Both the position numbers and the translations under genes were made by a program. The notes under the pieces are model-generated. The model had not been told where the DNA came from. It was given only the letters and a program-made list of their open reading frames with translations, and did no database searches. DNA of 5,126 bases from Clostridia bacterium. Lineage in GTDB: Bacteria; Bacillota; Clostridia; Oscillospirales; QAMX01. The first letter of the stretch is position 1. The number at the start of each line of letters is the position of its first letter. The stretch is taken from assembly GCA_017547975.1 (NCBI GenBank), contig JAFYNU010000160.1, positions 1 to 5,126 of the forward strand, written 5' to 3'. Positions 1-5,126 of the stretch are shown piece by piece.

Positions 1-1194
1 CCCCACCCGGGCTTCCACAATGTGGATATCGTAATCCAAAAAGATCGACTGGGCGTACACGTGGAGCCCCATCCCGGCAATCTTTTGAAGCTGATCGGGG
101 CGGGTGATCTGGCAATGGACGATGCCGTGGCGGTGATCGGTCCGGGGATATTCTGCCAGGGCCTTTTCGAAGCTTTGGAGCACCATATCCAGGCAGGCGT
201 CCCCAATGCAATGCACCGCCACCTGCATACCCTGGGCGTGGGCATAGCCAATCATCTGGTCAAACTGCTCCTGCGTGAAAATACCAAGACCCTGCTTTGC
301 CGGGTCATCGGCATAGGGCTTGCTCAAGAGGGCGGTCCGGGCTCCCAGGGAGCCATCTCCCAGGAGCTTCAGGGGTCCGATTTTGAAAAAGTCACTGCCT
401 ACTCCGGTGTTGTTTCCGGCTTCCACAAAGGCTTGAAGCTCCTTCGGGTCGGCAAAATTGGCCTGTTCATATACCCGGACGGTAAGTTCTCCCGCCGCTT
501 CCAGCTCCCGGTAGGCCCGATTGATGGTTTCGAGTTCCAGCCCATGGAAGACACAATAGTCGTCACTGTGGCACCCGGTAATGCCGTAGGCATTCAATGC
601 CTTTGCCCCGGCACGAAGCATATCCTTCACCTGGTCCAGGGTAGGCGGCGGGATAGCCCCGTACACCAGATCCATGGCGTTATCCAGGAAAATGCCGTTT
701 GGCACTCCGTTTTCGGTAACCACCTCGCCGCCCTCCACCTGGGGCACCTTATCCGAAAGGCCCAGAAGCGACAGGGCACGGCTGTTTACCGCCAGGGCAT
801 GCCCGCAGGCACGCACGGCACACACCGGCTTGTCGGCGGAAACCCTGTCCAGATCCCATCGGGTGGGCATACGGGAAACGTCGGTGAAATAATCGTGATT
901 CCAGCCCCGACCCAAAATCCAACCGCCCCGGCCGGGGGAGCTTTCCTTCAGGCAGGAAATCATATCCTCCAGGGAGGTGGTATGGGCATACAGGGGTGCC
1001 ACCGACAGGGCCTGACCGTAGTTCAAAAGGTGCATGTGGCTATCGATGAAGCCCGGCACAACGAAGCCGCCCCCAAGATCCACCACGGTATCGGCCTGGG
1101 TTTCCTCCGGATGGACAAATTTTCCGTTTTCCACCCCGAAGGAAGTCACAACGCCTTCCCCGGTATAAACCCGGGCGTTTTTGTATAGTGTCAT
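1..1194 (-). CDS. YtcJ-like metal-dependent amidohydrolase (Amidohydro_3), C-terminus off window
   Basis: I translated this frame by hand: 398 residues with no stop from the ATG at 1194 to the window edge. Family members hydrolyse amide-type C-N bonds with a bound metal in a TIM barrel; substrates vary widely. An N-terminal beta segment (about 1-48) leads into PGFIDSHMHL with the metal pair H53-x-H55. Then come RGWN (96-99), a GHALAVNSRAL motif with H132, K277 in LKLLGDGSLGARTA, H328 in VHCIGDACLD and H360 in HGIVHCQ, all in family order. The family is usually a little over 500 residues, so roughly the last quarter, including the final catalytic Asp region, is missing here. No signal peptide is seen, so it is probably cytoplasmic. 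The start lies 3 bases after the upstream GNAT stop (TGA-TCC-ATG), with GAGG eight bases before it. Family assignment is firm; substrate is unknown. Confidence 0.9.
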   Translation of the reverse strand, partial: MTLYKNARVYTGEGVVTSFGVENGKFVHPEETQADTVVDLGGGFVVPGFIDSHMHLLNYGQALSVAPLYAHTTSLEDMISCLKESSPGRGGWILGRGWNHDYFTDVSRMPTRWDLDRVSADKPVCAVRACGHALAVNSRALSLLGLSDKVPQVEGGEVVTENGVPNGIFLDNAMDLVYGAIPPPTLDQVKDMLRAGAKALNAYGITGCHSDDYCVFHGLELETINRAYRELEAAGELTVRVYEQANFADPKELQAFVEAGNNTGVGSDFFKIGPLKLLGDGSLGARTALLSKPYADDPAKQGLGIFTQEQFDQMIGYAHAQGMQVAVHCIGDACLDMVLQSFEKALAEYPRTDHRHGIVHCQITRPDQLQKIAGMGLHVYAQSIFLDYDIHIVEARVG

Positions 1195-1197
1195 GGA

Positions 1198-1668
1198 TCA
1201 GTCCTCAAATCTCCAAAGGTAATAAAACTCTCCGCTGGCGCCGTGAATGCCCATGCGCTGGAAGCCCATGGTTTCGTAAAGCACCTGTCCCCGGATGTTG
1301 GCTAGGTGGGTGGTCAGCTGGATGCCCCCCTTGCCGGTGTCCCGGACGTAGCTTTGGGCATGGGCGATAAGCCGACGGCCCAGGCGCTTACCCTTCAGAT
1401 CCTCCCGCACGGCGATCCCCAGCCAGGGGATGGAGGTATGCAGGTCCCAAAGGAAAACGTAGCCCGCCATTTTGCCATCCAGTTCGGCCATCCAGTAGCG
1501 GCGGTTTTCCTCCGGATTCTTGACAAAATGCAGGGTATTCTTTTGATTGCCGCCGAAGCGGTTGAAAAATGCCCGGGCTTCACCCCCCATGGCATCGAAA
1601 AATTCGTTGATCAAATCCTCGTCCTCCGCCACCATGGGGCGGATCAGAATATCGTCCACAAGGCTCAT
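1198..1668 (-). CDS. GNAT-family N-acetyltransferase
   Basis: The 156-residue protein has the length of a single-domain GNAT enzyme, which moves an acetyl group from acetyl-CoA to an amine. The N-terminus ILIRPMVAEDEDLINEF is the usual beta1-alpha1 start (7-23). W59-MAELDGKMAGYVFLW matches beta2-beta3. Residues 83-101 form motif A, LGIAVRED then KGKRLGRRLI, the CoA pyrophosphate loop. A typical C-terminal NxxxxxLYETMGF motif starts at N124. In motif A the first Gly of the usual RxxGxG pattern is R95, while G97 is kept. The ATG at 1668 is chosen because AAGGAGA lies six bases upstream. A GC-rich hairpin precedes the gene by about 25 bases, and the amidohydrolase follows 3 bases after the stop. 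The acceptor substrate (small molecule, antibiotic or protein) cannot be told from sequence. Confidence 0.9.
   Translation of the reverse strand: MSLVDDILIRPMVAEDEDLINEFFDAMGGEARAFFNRFGGNQKNTLHFVKNPEENRRYWMAELDGKMAGYVFLWDLHTSIPWLGIAVREDLKGKRLGRRLIAHAQSYVRDTGKGGIQLTTHLANIRGQVLYETMGFQRMGIHGASGEFYYLWRFED
1203..1206 (-). promoter_or_regulatory. Ribosome binding site of the amidohydrolase, inside the GNAT 3' end
   Basis: GAGG on the minus strand sits eight bases before the ATG at 1194 and lies within the last codons of the GNAT gene. A ribosome finishing the GNAT gene would stop essentially on this start, which suggests translational coupling. It also supports the ATG at 1194 as the true start. 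Confidence 0.6.
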
Positions 1669-1688
1669 AAATTTCTCCTTCCTTTATG

Positions 1689-1712
1689 AAAAGGCGCCGC
1701 GTGGGCGGCGCC
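1689..1712 (-). terminator. Intrinsic terminator or attenuator hairpin after the lyase gene
   Basis: The minus strand reads GGCGCCGC, a CCAC loop, then GCGGCGCC, a perfect 8-bp all-GC stem (plus-strand arms 1693-1700 and 1705-1712). TTTTC follows. The stem starts seven bases after the lyase stop codon at 1720-1722. The T-run is only four bases, so termination may be partial. Because the GNAT ribosome binding site starts about nine bases after the T-run, read-through may feed the GNAT and amidohydrolase genes. Confidence 0.7.
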
Positions 1713-1719
1713 CTGTTTG

Positions 1720-2862
1720 TTATTCGGTCATGGGTACAATATCCGCCGTCCTTGCCACAGCCAGGTCGGTACGGCCATTGGTAACGGTGGTGAATACAAT
1801 ATACGTTTCCCGGGCATTAAACCGGGGATGCGGGTCCAAATGGTACTGCGACGGCTGGTCCGGCGGATTCAAAGGTGGGTTGTAGCTGTTGAAATAAACC
1901 TTTTTCCCGGTTTTGGTATTATAAAGTCCCACACGGGAAGCACAGCCCCGGTAAAACCCGTCGTTTTCGTCAAACACAAACAGACTGTCATCCACCGACG
2001 AGAAGGCATGCCATGCCCGTACCGGAGCCACCAACTTGTGTTCCCCGGTGAAGTAATCGATGCCGCAAACGCCGTTGTTTCCATTTTCATCGTATTTGCA
2101 ATAGTAGATTTTTCTTCCGTCGGCGCTCCACCATTCGTGGGTAGCCCGTTCCAGATTCAGGGGAGCCCAAACCTTTTCCTCCCCATTGGCTTTCACCGTC
2201 CAAAGGCGCATAAAGACCCCGTTTTCATCGGTACGGATGGAACGGTAGGAACCGTCCTCGTTGGTATCAAACTCCTCCGCCATCAAAGCCAGGTCGGGAT
2301 ACACCGGATTGAACTGACCGTGATTCCGGCAGTATTCCGGCCGGGTCCAGACCTTAAACTCCCCGGTAGCCAGGGTCAGGGCGCCGGCCACAAAACCCTT
2401 GGTGGTGCGGGCATCCAAAAACACCTGCTTGCGGTCGGGACTGAAGGTCAGATGGGTAGCCGGAATGATAACACGGGCCTTGCGTTCAAAAAATTCCCCG
2501 GGCAAATCGCAAATCTTTTCCACCGGCATTTCCGGTTTGGGCGAACGCTTATAAAGCGCTCTTTCGTCGGCATAGTAAACCTCCCCGGTGAGGGTATCCA
2601 CCATGGGGCTGGCATCCAGGCACAGGGTCTCGGGGAAATGATGCACCTCGTCGGTGGTGAAATCCACCACGCCCAGGGTACGATAACTTGCGGGAGGGAA
2701 GGTGCAGTAGAACCACAGGTAGCGTCCTTCATCGTCCATGCTGGCAGGAACAAAGTAAAATCCCTGCTGCTGTGGTGCCACATGGGTGGCCAGCACGTAG
2801 TAGATAGCGCCCGACGCATCCTGCCGTTTTACAAAATGCTTGGATGTTTCGATGGTATACAT
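1720..2862 (-). CDS. Oligogalacturonate-lyase-like beta-propeller protein (PL22-type)
   Basis: The 380-residue protein is close to the usual length of PL22 lyases, cytoplasmic seven-bladed propellers that split short oligogalacturonides by metal-assisted beta-elimination. Repeated blade signatures are visible: LTFSPDRKQVFLD (138-150), HEWWSADGRKIYY (242-254), SVDDSLFVFDE (289-299) and HPRFNARETYIVF (345-357). Family-like landmarks are NHGQFNPVYPDLALMAEE (180-197), T241-H242-E243, H285, and Q339-Y-H341-L-D-P-H345-P. In characterised PL22 enzymes, from memory, a His in the THE region acts as base, and Gln plus three His bind the metal. The candidate set here is Q339, H341, H345 and H285, but its spacing may differ from the classic set. 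No signal peptide is seen. The start has TAAGGAG just upstream, and the gene follows the alpha/beta hydrolase by 12 bases. Propeller fold is secure; galacturonate specificity is inferred, and another uronide substrate is possible. Confidence 0.8.
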   Translation of the reverse strand: MYTIETSKHFVKRQDASGAIYYVLATHVAPQQQGFYFVPASMDDEGRYLWFYCTFPPASYRTLGVVDFTTDEVHHFPETLCLDASPMVDTLTGEVYYADERALYKRSPKPEMPVEKICDLPGEFFERKARVIIPATHLTFSPDRKQVFLDARTTKGFVAGALTLATGEFKVWTRPEYCRNHGQFNPVYPDLALMAEEFDTNEDGSYRSIRTDENGVFMRLWTVKANGEEKVWAPLNLERATHEWWSADGRKIYYCKYDENGNNGVCGIDYFTGEHKLVAPVRAWHAFSSVDDSLFVFDENDGFYRGCASRVGLYNTKTGKKVYFNSYNPPLNPPDQPSQYHLDPHPRFNARETYIVFTTVTNGRTDLAVARTADIVPMTE

Positions 2863-2870
2863 AGAAAGTT

Positions 2871-2877
2871 CTCCTTA
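2871..2877 (-). promoter_or_regulatory. Ribosome binding site of the lyase gene overlapping the upstream stop
   Basis: The minus strand reads TAAGGAG, where TAA is the stop of the alpha/beta hydrolase gene and AAGGAG is the Shine-Dalgarno sequence for the lyase ATG eight bases on. Stop and ribosome site share bases, which points to one transcript and coupled translation of the pair. Confidence 0.75.
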
Positions 2878-3882
2878 TTTCTTCAACAGCTCGTGGATCA
2901 CGGGCCAAGCCGGGTCGGCGTAGAAGCGATGCCCCTCCTGTCCCTCCACGTGACGGAGCATATCCGTGGCACCGGCGGCTTCGAAGAGGGGCTTCATTAC
3001 CTCCAGGGTTTCGTCCACGCCGGGCTTGGGGAAGATGGGGTCATCCTTGCCGTTGACCACCACAAGACCCCGGGGCGCAATCAGACCGCCCAGGTCCCCC
3101 ATGTCAAAATAATCGGCCACGTGGGGCACGTAGTTACACACGCAATGCACCGTTTCCACGATGGAGTGCTTGTAGGTACAAACGCTGCAGCTGGGCACCG
3201 CGTAGCGGATGCGCTGGTCGATGCAGGCCGCGTAGAAGGTGGCGGTTCCGCCGCCGGAGTTGCCCAGGCAGATGAGTTTTTCCATGTTCAGGCAGTCAAA
3301 CTGCATATTCAGCACGTCGATCAGGTGCATAATGTCCCACACCCGTTCGCCGATGGCGGTGCGTCCGTAAAGCAGCGCCCACAGGGATTTATCACACTTG
3401 GGTCCGGTTTCATCGCCCCCGGCTTCCCCCATGTAACGCTGTTCCAGCGCGATGGCGGCACAGCCTTCCTTAACCGCACGGATGGCAAAATCCCGGTCGC
3501 CGCCCTTGATGGTTTTTTCGTCCCCTTCATACTTGGGACGGCCCAGGCTGATGTGCATCCCCTTGGAGTGGCCCTGCAGGCAGATCACCGGCACGAAGGG
3601 GGCCTCCCCCGCCTGGGGAATCAAAATGTGAGCCACCGCCCGGAAATTTGCTTCGGTGGCAAAGGTAAAGCGGATCTCCCGATAGTCTTCGGTTTCATCT
3701 TCCCACTCCACCCGGTAATCGGGATCCACCGGGGCGAATTTATCCATCCCCAAAAGGTCCCACAGCTTTTCCCGGCATTTTTTCTGCCAGGCGGCAAAAT
3801 CCTCCTTGCCGTCGTAGCGCCAGCGGGGTGTGTGGTTTTGGGCCATATATTGGGTCAGTACCCCCGGAAGGTTGGTCATCAT
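2875..3882 (-). CDS. Alpha/beta hydrolase, dienelactone hydrolase/acetylxylan-esterase-like
   Basis: The 335-residue protein is a serine hydrolase, probably an ester hydrolase acting in the cytoplasm since no signal peptide is seen. The central fold begins near residue 70. Q103-G-H-S-K-G-M is a likely oxyanion-hole loop. The nucleophile elbow is G207-N-S209-G-G, the acid is D281 (or D280) in VNGKDDPIFP, and the catalytic His is H318 in EGQEGHRFY. The stretch SCSVC (231-235) through HCVCNYVP (246-253) and GLIAPRGLVVV (265-275) looks like a family-conserved region in large bacterial acetylxylan-esterase-like hydrolases. The first 60 residues, with DFAAWQKKCREKLWDLLG, form a helical lead-in usual in this group. 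It is the first gene of a promoter-driven unit and lies 12 bases before the PL22-like lyase, so de-esterification of a sugar acid substrate is a reasonable inference. Acetyl versus methyl ester cleavage cannot be decided. Peptidase-like activity is a less likely alternative. Confidence 0.85.
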   Translation of the reverse strand: MMTNLPGVLTQYMAQNHTPRWRYDGKEDFAAWQKKCREKLWDLLGMDKFAPVDPDYRVEWEDETEDYREIRFTFATEANFRAVAHILIPQAGEAPFVPVICLQGHSKGMHISLGRPKYEGDEKTIKGGDRDFAIRAVKEGCAAIALEQRYMGEAGGDETGPKCDKSLWALLYGRTAIGERVWDIMHLIDVLNMQFDCLNMEKLICLGNSGGGTATFYAACIDQRIRYAVPSCSVCTYKHSIVETVHCVCNYVPHVADYFDMGDLGGLIAPRGLVVVNGKDDPIFPKPGVDETLEVMKPLFEAAGATDMLRHVEGQEGHRFYADPAWPVIHELLKK

Positions 3883-3890
3883 AGGATCGT

Positions 3891-3897
3891 CCCCCTT
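3891..3897 (-). promoter_or_regulatory. Ribosome binding site that decides between two adjacent ATG codons
   Basis: AAGGGGG on the minus strand ends eight bases before the ATG at 3882 and eleven bases before the second ATG at 3879. The first spacing is closer to the usual optimum, so I chose 3882. The protein would start Met-Met, and use of the second ATG would cost only one residue. Confidence 0.6.
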
Positions 3898-3958
3898 GCA
3901 TTTATAGTTTTCCTTATTCTACCACACCACACCCTAAATTTCCACCCCCAAAATGCAA
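3896..3958. repeat. 8-bp inverted pair bracketing the promoter (candidate operator pair)
   Basis: TTGCATTT at 3896-3903 and AAATGCAA at 3951-3958 on the plus strand are exact reverse complements, with centres 55 bases apart. One arm lies seven bases upstream of the -35 box and the other in the first bases of the predicted leader, next to the ribosome site. The layout suits a repressor binding both sides, but an 8-bp match in an AT-rich interval could be chance. Confidence 0.35.
3916..3944 (-). promoter_or_regulatory. Sigma-70/SigA-type promoter for the hydrolase-lyase unit
   Basis: The minus strand has TGGAAA (plus positions 3939-3944; four of six matches to TTGACA), a 17-base spacer, and TAGAAT (3916-3921; five of six matches to TATAAT). 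TG one base before the -10 makes it an extended -10 element. The expected start of transcription is near 3909, giving a leader of about 27 bases before the ATG at 3882. The spacer carries a TGTGG doublet. The promoter lies directly after the terminator of the transporter operon, which fits a new transcription unit. Confidence 0.6.
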
Positions 3959-3995
3959 AATACCCCACCCTGCAGGACAAGAAACAGGGTGGGAT
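3955..3995 (-). terminator. Intrinsic terminator of the ABC transporter operon
   Basis: The minus strand reads CCCACCCTG, a 12-base loop, then CAGGGTGGG, a perfect 9-bp stem (plus arms 3985-3993 and 3964-3972). One G-T pair and one A-T pair extend it to 11 bp. ATTTTGCATTTT follows. The stem begins eight bases after the ATPase stop codon at 4004-4006, the usual place for a Rho-independent terminator. Confidence 0.85.
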
Positions 3996-4003
3996 ACGTG
4001 TTT

Positions 4004-4798
4004 TCAGGAAAGCAACAGCTTATCGTTGGCTTCGTCACTGCCGCTGACCTTGCCAAAAAGCTCCAGGAGCTGGGGAACGGTGAGTTTTTTCTTTTCCTCC
4101 CCCGATACGTCGATGACCACCCGCCCGTCATACATCATAATCAGGCGGTTGCCGTGGACAATGGCGTCCTTCATGTTGTGGGTCACCATCAGGGTGGTCA
4201 GGTGATCCTGCTCTACGATGCGGTCGGAAAGCTCCAGTACCTTGGCGGCGGTCTTTGGGTCCAGGGCGGCGGTATGCTCGTCCAAAAGAAGGAGTCTTGG
4301 TTTTTGCAGGGAGGCCATCAGGAGGGTCAGCGCCTGGCGTTGCCCGCCGGAAAGAAGTCCCACCTTACTGGTCAATCGGTCCTCCAATCCCAGGTCCAGA
4401 CCATGAAGCAGTTCCTTGTACTTTTCCCGTTCGGCCTTGGAAATGCCCCACTTAAGTCCCCGGGACTGACCGCGCCGGGCGGCAAGGGCCAGGTTTTCCT
4501 CGATCCACATGGTGGGGGCGGTCCCCAGCATGGGATCCTGGAACACACGGCCGATAAACTTAGCCCGTTTGTATTCCGGAAGATGGGTCACGTCGGTACC
4601 GCCGATGAGAATCGAACCGGCATCCACCGGGTAGGTACCCGCCACAGTGTTGAGCATAGTGGATTTTCCTGCTCCGTTACCGCCGATGACGGTACAGAAA
4701 TCCCCTTCCTTCAGGGTAAGGGTAAGACCGTTGAGGGCACGTTTTTCGTTCACCGTACCAGCGTTGAAGGTCTTGTATATTTCCTTAATTTCCAGCAT
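4004..4798 (-). CDS. ABC transporter ATP-binding protein (COG1101 type)
   Basis: The 264-residue ATPase would power a membrane importer from the cytoplasmic face. All core motifs are present: Walker A G39-GNGAGKST (to 47), Q-loop Q87 in VFQDP, signature L149-SGGQ, Walker B LLLLD173-E174, D-loop AALD (177-180) and switch H207 in MVTHN. The Walker B region reads DEHTAALDP, not the common DEPTSALDP, a hallmark I associate with the COG1101 ATPases. These pair with COG4120 permeases and ABC_sub_bind proteins; the streptococcal TrpXYZ tryptophan system is of this type. The ATG at 4798 overlaps the permease end by 14 bases and has GGGAGG about eight bases upstream. A strong terminator follows the stop. 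Substrate is unknown: in this family it may be an amino acid or another small molecule, and the binding protein that would help decide is outside the window. Confidence 0.93.
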   Translation of the reverse strand: MLEIKEIYKTFNAGTVNEKRALNGLTLTLKEGDFCTVIGGNGAGKSTMLNTVAGTYPVDAGSILIGGTDVTHLPEYKRAKFIGRVFQDPMLGTAPTMWIEENLALAARRGQSRGLKWGISKAEREKYKELLHGLDLGLEDRLTSKVGLLSGGQRQALTLLMASLQKPRLLLLDEHTAALDPKTAAKVLELSDRIVEQDHLTTLMVTHNMKDAIVHGNRLIMMYDGRVVIDVSGEEKKKLTVPQLLELFGKVSGSDEANDKLLLS

Positions 4799-5126
4799 GG
4801 TTTTTCCCTCCCGAAACAGTCTTGGGTTTTGCGTGAATATAGCGGTTTTTCCAATAGGGAATGGCCAGGAAGATGGCTACCACCACCGCCGACAACAACT
4901 TGAGGTAGTTGGAGTTGAGCCCCAGGGAAAGCACCAGCTGAATGACGATGTAGTAGATGATGGCGCCCAGAGAGACGGCGGCCAGCTTGAGTCCGAAATT
5001 CATGAAGAGCTTGCCAAACACCACGTCGCCGATGATGACGGCGGCAAGACCGATGACGATGGCACCGCGGCCCATGTTGATCTCGGAGGCGCTGTTATAC
5101 TGTGCCAGCAGAGCACCGGAGAGAGC
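4785..5126 (-). CDS. ABC transporter permease (COG4120 type), N-terminus off window
   Basis: The reading frame is open from the right window edge to the TAA at 4785-4787, giving 113 C-terminal residues. The true start lies beyond 5126; an internal Met at 5075 is not the start, because residues before it (ALSGALLAQYNSASEIN) match the family's conserved cytoplasmic-loop region. Three hydrophobic segments follow: GAIVIGLAAVIIGDVVF, LKLAAVSLGAIIYYIVIQL and LLSAVVVAIFLAIPYW. The protein ends in a short basic and polar tail. Complete permeases of this kind are about 300 residues, so a little over a third is visible. It overlaps the downstream ATPase by 14 bases, as partner subunits often do. The substrate-binding lipoprotein is expected further upstream, to the right of the window. 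Confidence 0.9.
   Translation of the reverse strand, partial: ALSGALLAQYNSASEINMGRGAIVIGLAAVIIGDVVFGKLFMNFGLKLAAVSLGAIIYYIVIQLVLSLGLNSNYLKLLSAVVVAIFLAIPYWKNRYIHAKPKTVSGGKNHAGN

Noticed and set aside
22..1188. 388-codon open frame on the plus strand
   Set aside because: It lies codon-for-codon opposite the amidohydrolase, which has clear catalytic motifs in order. The plus-strand translation shows no recognisable domain and is rich in His, Gly and Gln, as expected of an antisense shadow.
3901..3906. Alternative -10 box TATAAA on the minus strand
   Set aside because: The six bases suit a -10, but no acceptable -35 lies 16 to 18 bases upstream, and the start would fall almost on the ribosome site. 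The TAGAAT promoter fits better.
3924..3972. Possible G-quadruplex on the minus strand
   Set aside because: Several G-runs occur, but the loops needed are about 10 and 13 bases long and two of the runs belong to the terminator stem. The hairpin is the simpler structure.
3883..4003. Riboswitch or T-box in the leader of the hydrolase gene
   Set aside because: The predicted leader is only about 27 bases long. The single strong hairpin belongs to the upstream operon terminator, and no T-box or aptamer core is seen.
1717..4047. 776-codon open frame on the plus strand
   Set aside because: It runs through two real genes, a terminator and a promoter in antisense and has no ribosome site or domain. 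Missing sense codons TTA, CTA and TCA explain its length.
4592..4695. Near-repeat of GGTACCGCCGATGA / GTTACCGCCGATGA in the ATPase gene
   Set aside because: Both copies encode similar Ile-Gly-Gly stretches (the Walker A lead-in and LIGGTDV), so shared codons explain the match.
3953..4903. 316-codon open frame on the plus strand
   Set aside because: It is antisense to the ABC ATPase in the aligned frame and starts inside the transporter terminator. It has no domain of its own.

Overview
All six genes I can support lie on the minus strand, so the window reads right to left. The DNA looks like a moderately GC-rich Firmicute. Most starts have a strong AAGGAG-type ribosome binding site, genes are packed 3 to 12 bases apart or overlap, and the families are common in gut Clostridia. 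An Oscillospiraceae-like anaerobe is my guess from style, not from any single marker.

Region A (about 5126 to 3962) is the 3' end of an ABC transporter operon. It holds the C-terminal part of a membrane permease (cut by the window edge) and a complete ATPase whose start overlaps the permease end. An 11-bp hairpin followed by a T-rich tract comes straight after the ATPase stop. The pair resembles the COG4120/COG1101 importers that work with an ABC_sub_bind lipoprotein (the TrpXYZ type of streptococci). The substrate cannot be read from this window.

Region B (about 3958 to 3883) is a short regulatory interval. It has a good extended -10 promoter firing leftwards, and an 8-bp inverted pair (AAATGCAA/TTGCATTT) brackets it.

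Region C (3882 to 1720) is a tight two-gene unit: a cytoplasmic alpha/beta hydrolase of the dienelactone hydrolase/acetylxylan-esterase-like type, then a beta-propeller protein related to oligogalacturonate lyase (family PL22). The reading I favour is removal of ester groups from imported uronide fragments, then beta-elimination. The exact sugar is not proven.

Region D (1719 to 1) begins with a perfect 8-bp GC hairpin and a short T-run. It then has a GNAT acetyltransferase and, 3 bases after its stop, a YtcJ-like amidohydrolase that runs off the left edge. These two are probably translationally coupled. No separate promoter is evident between the hairpin and the GNAT gene, so region D may be transcribed by read-through from region C or from a promoter inside the lyase gene.

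There is no gene-free stretch above 300 bases. I saw no tRNA, rRNA, CRISPR array, insertion sequence or attachment site. The very long open frames on the plus strand are antisense shadows of the real genes.
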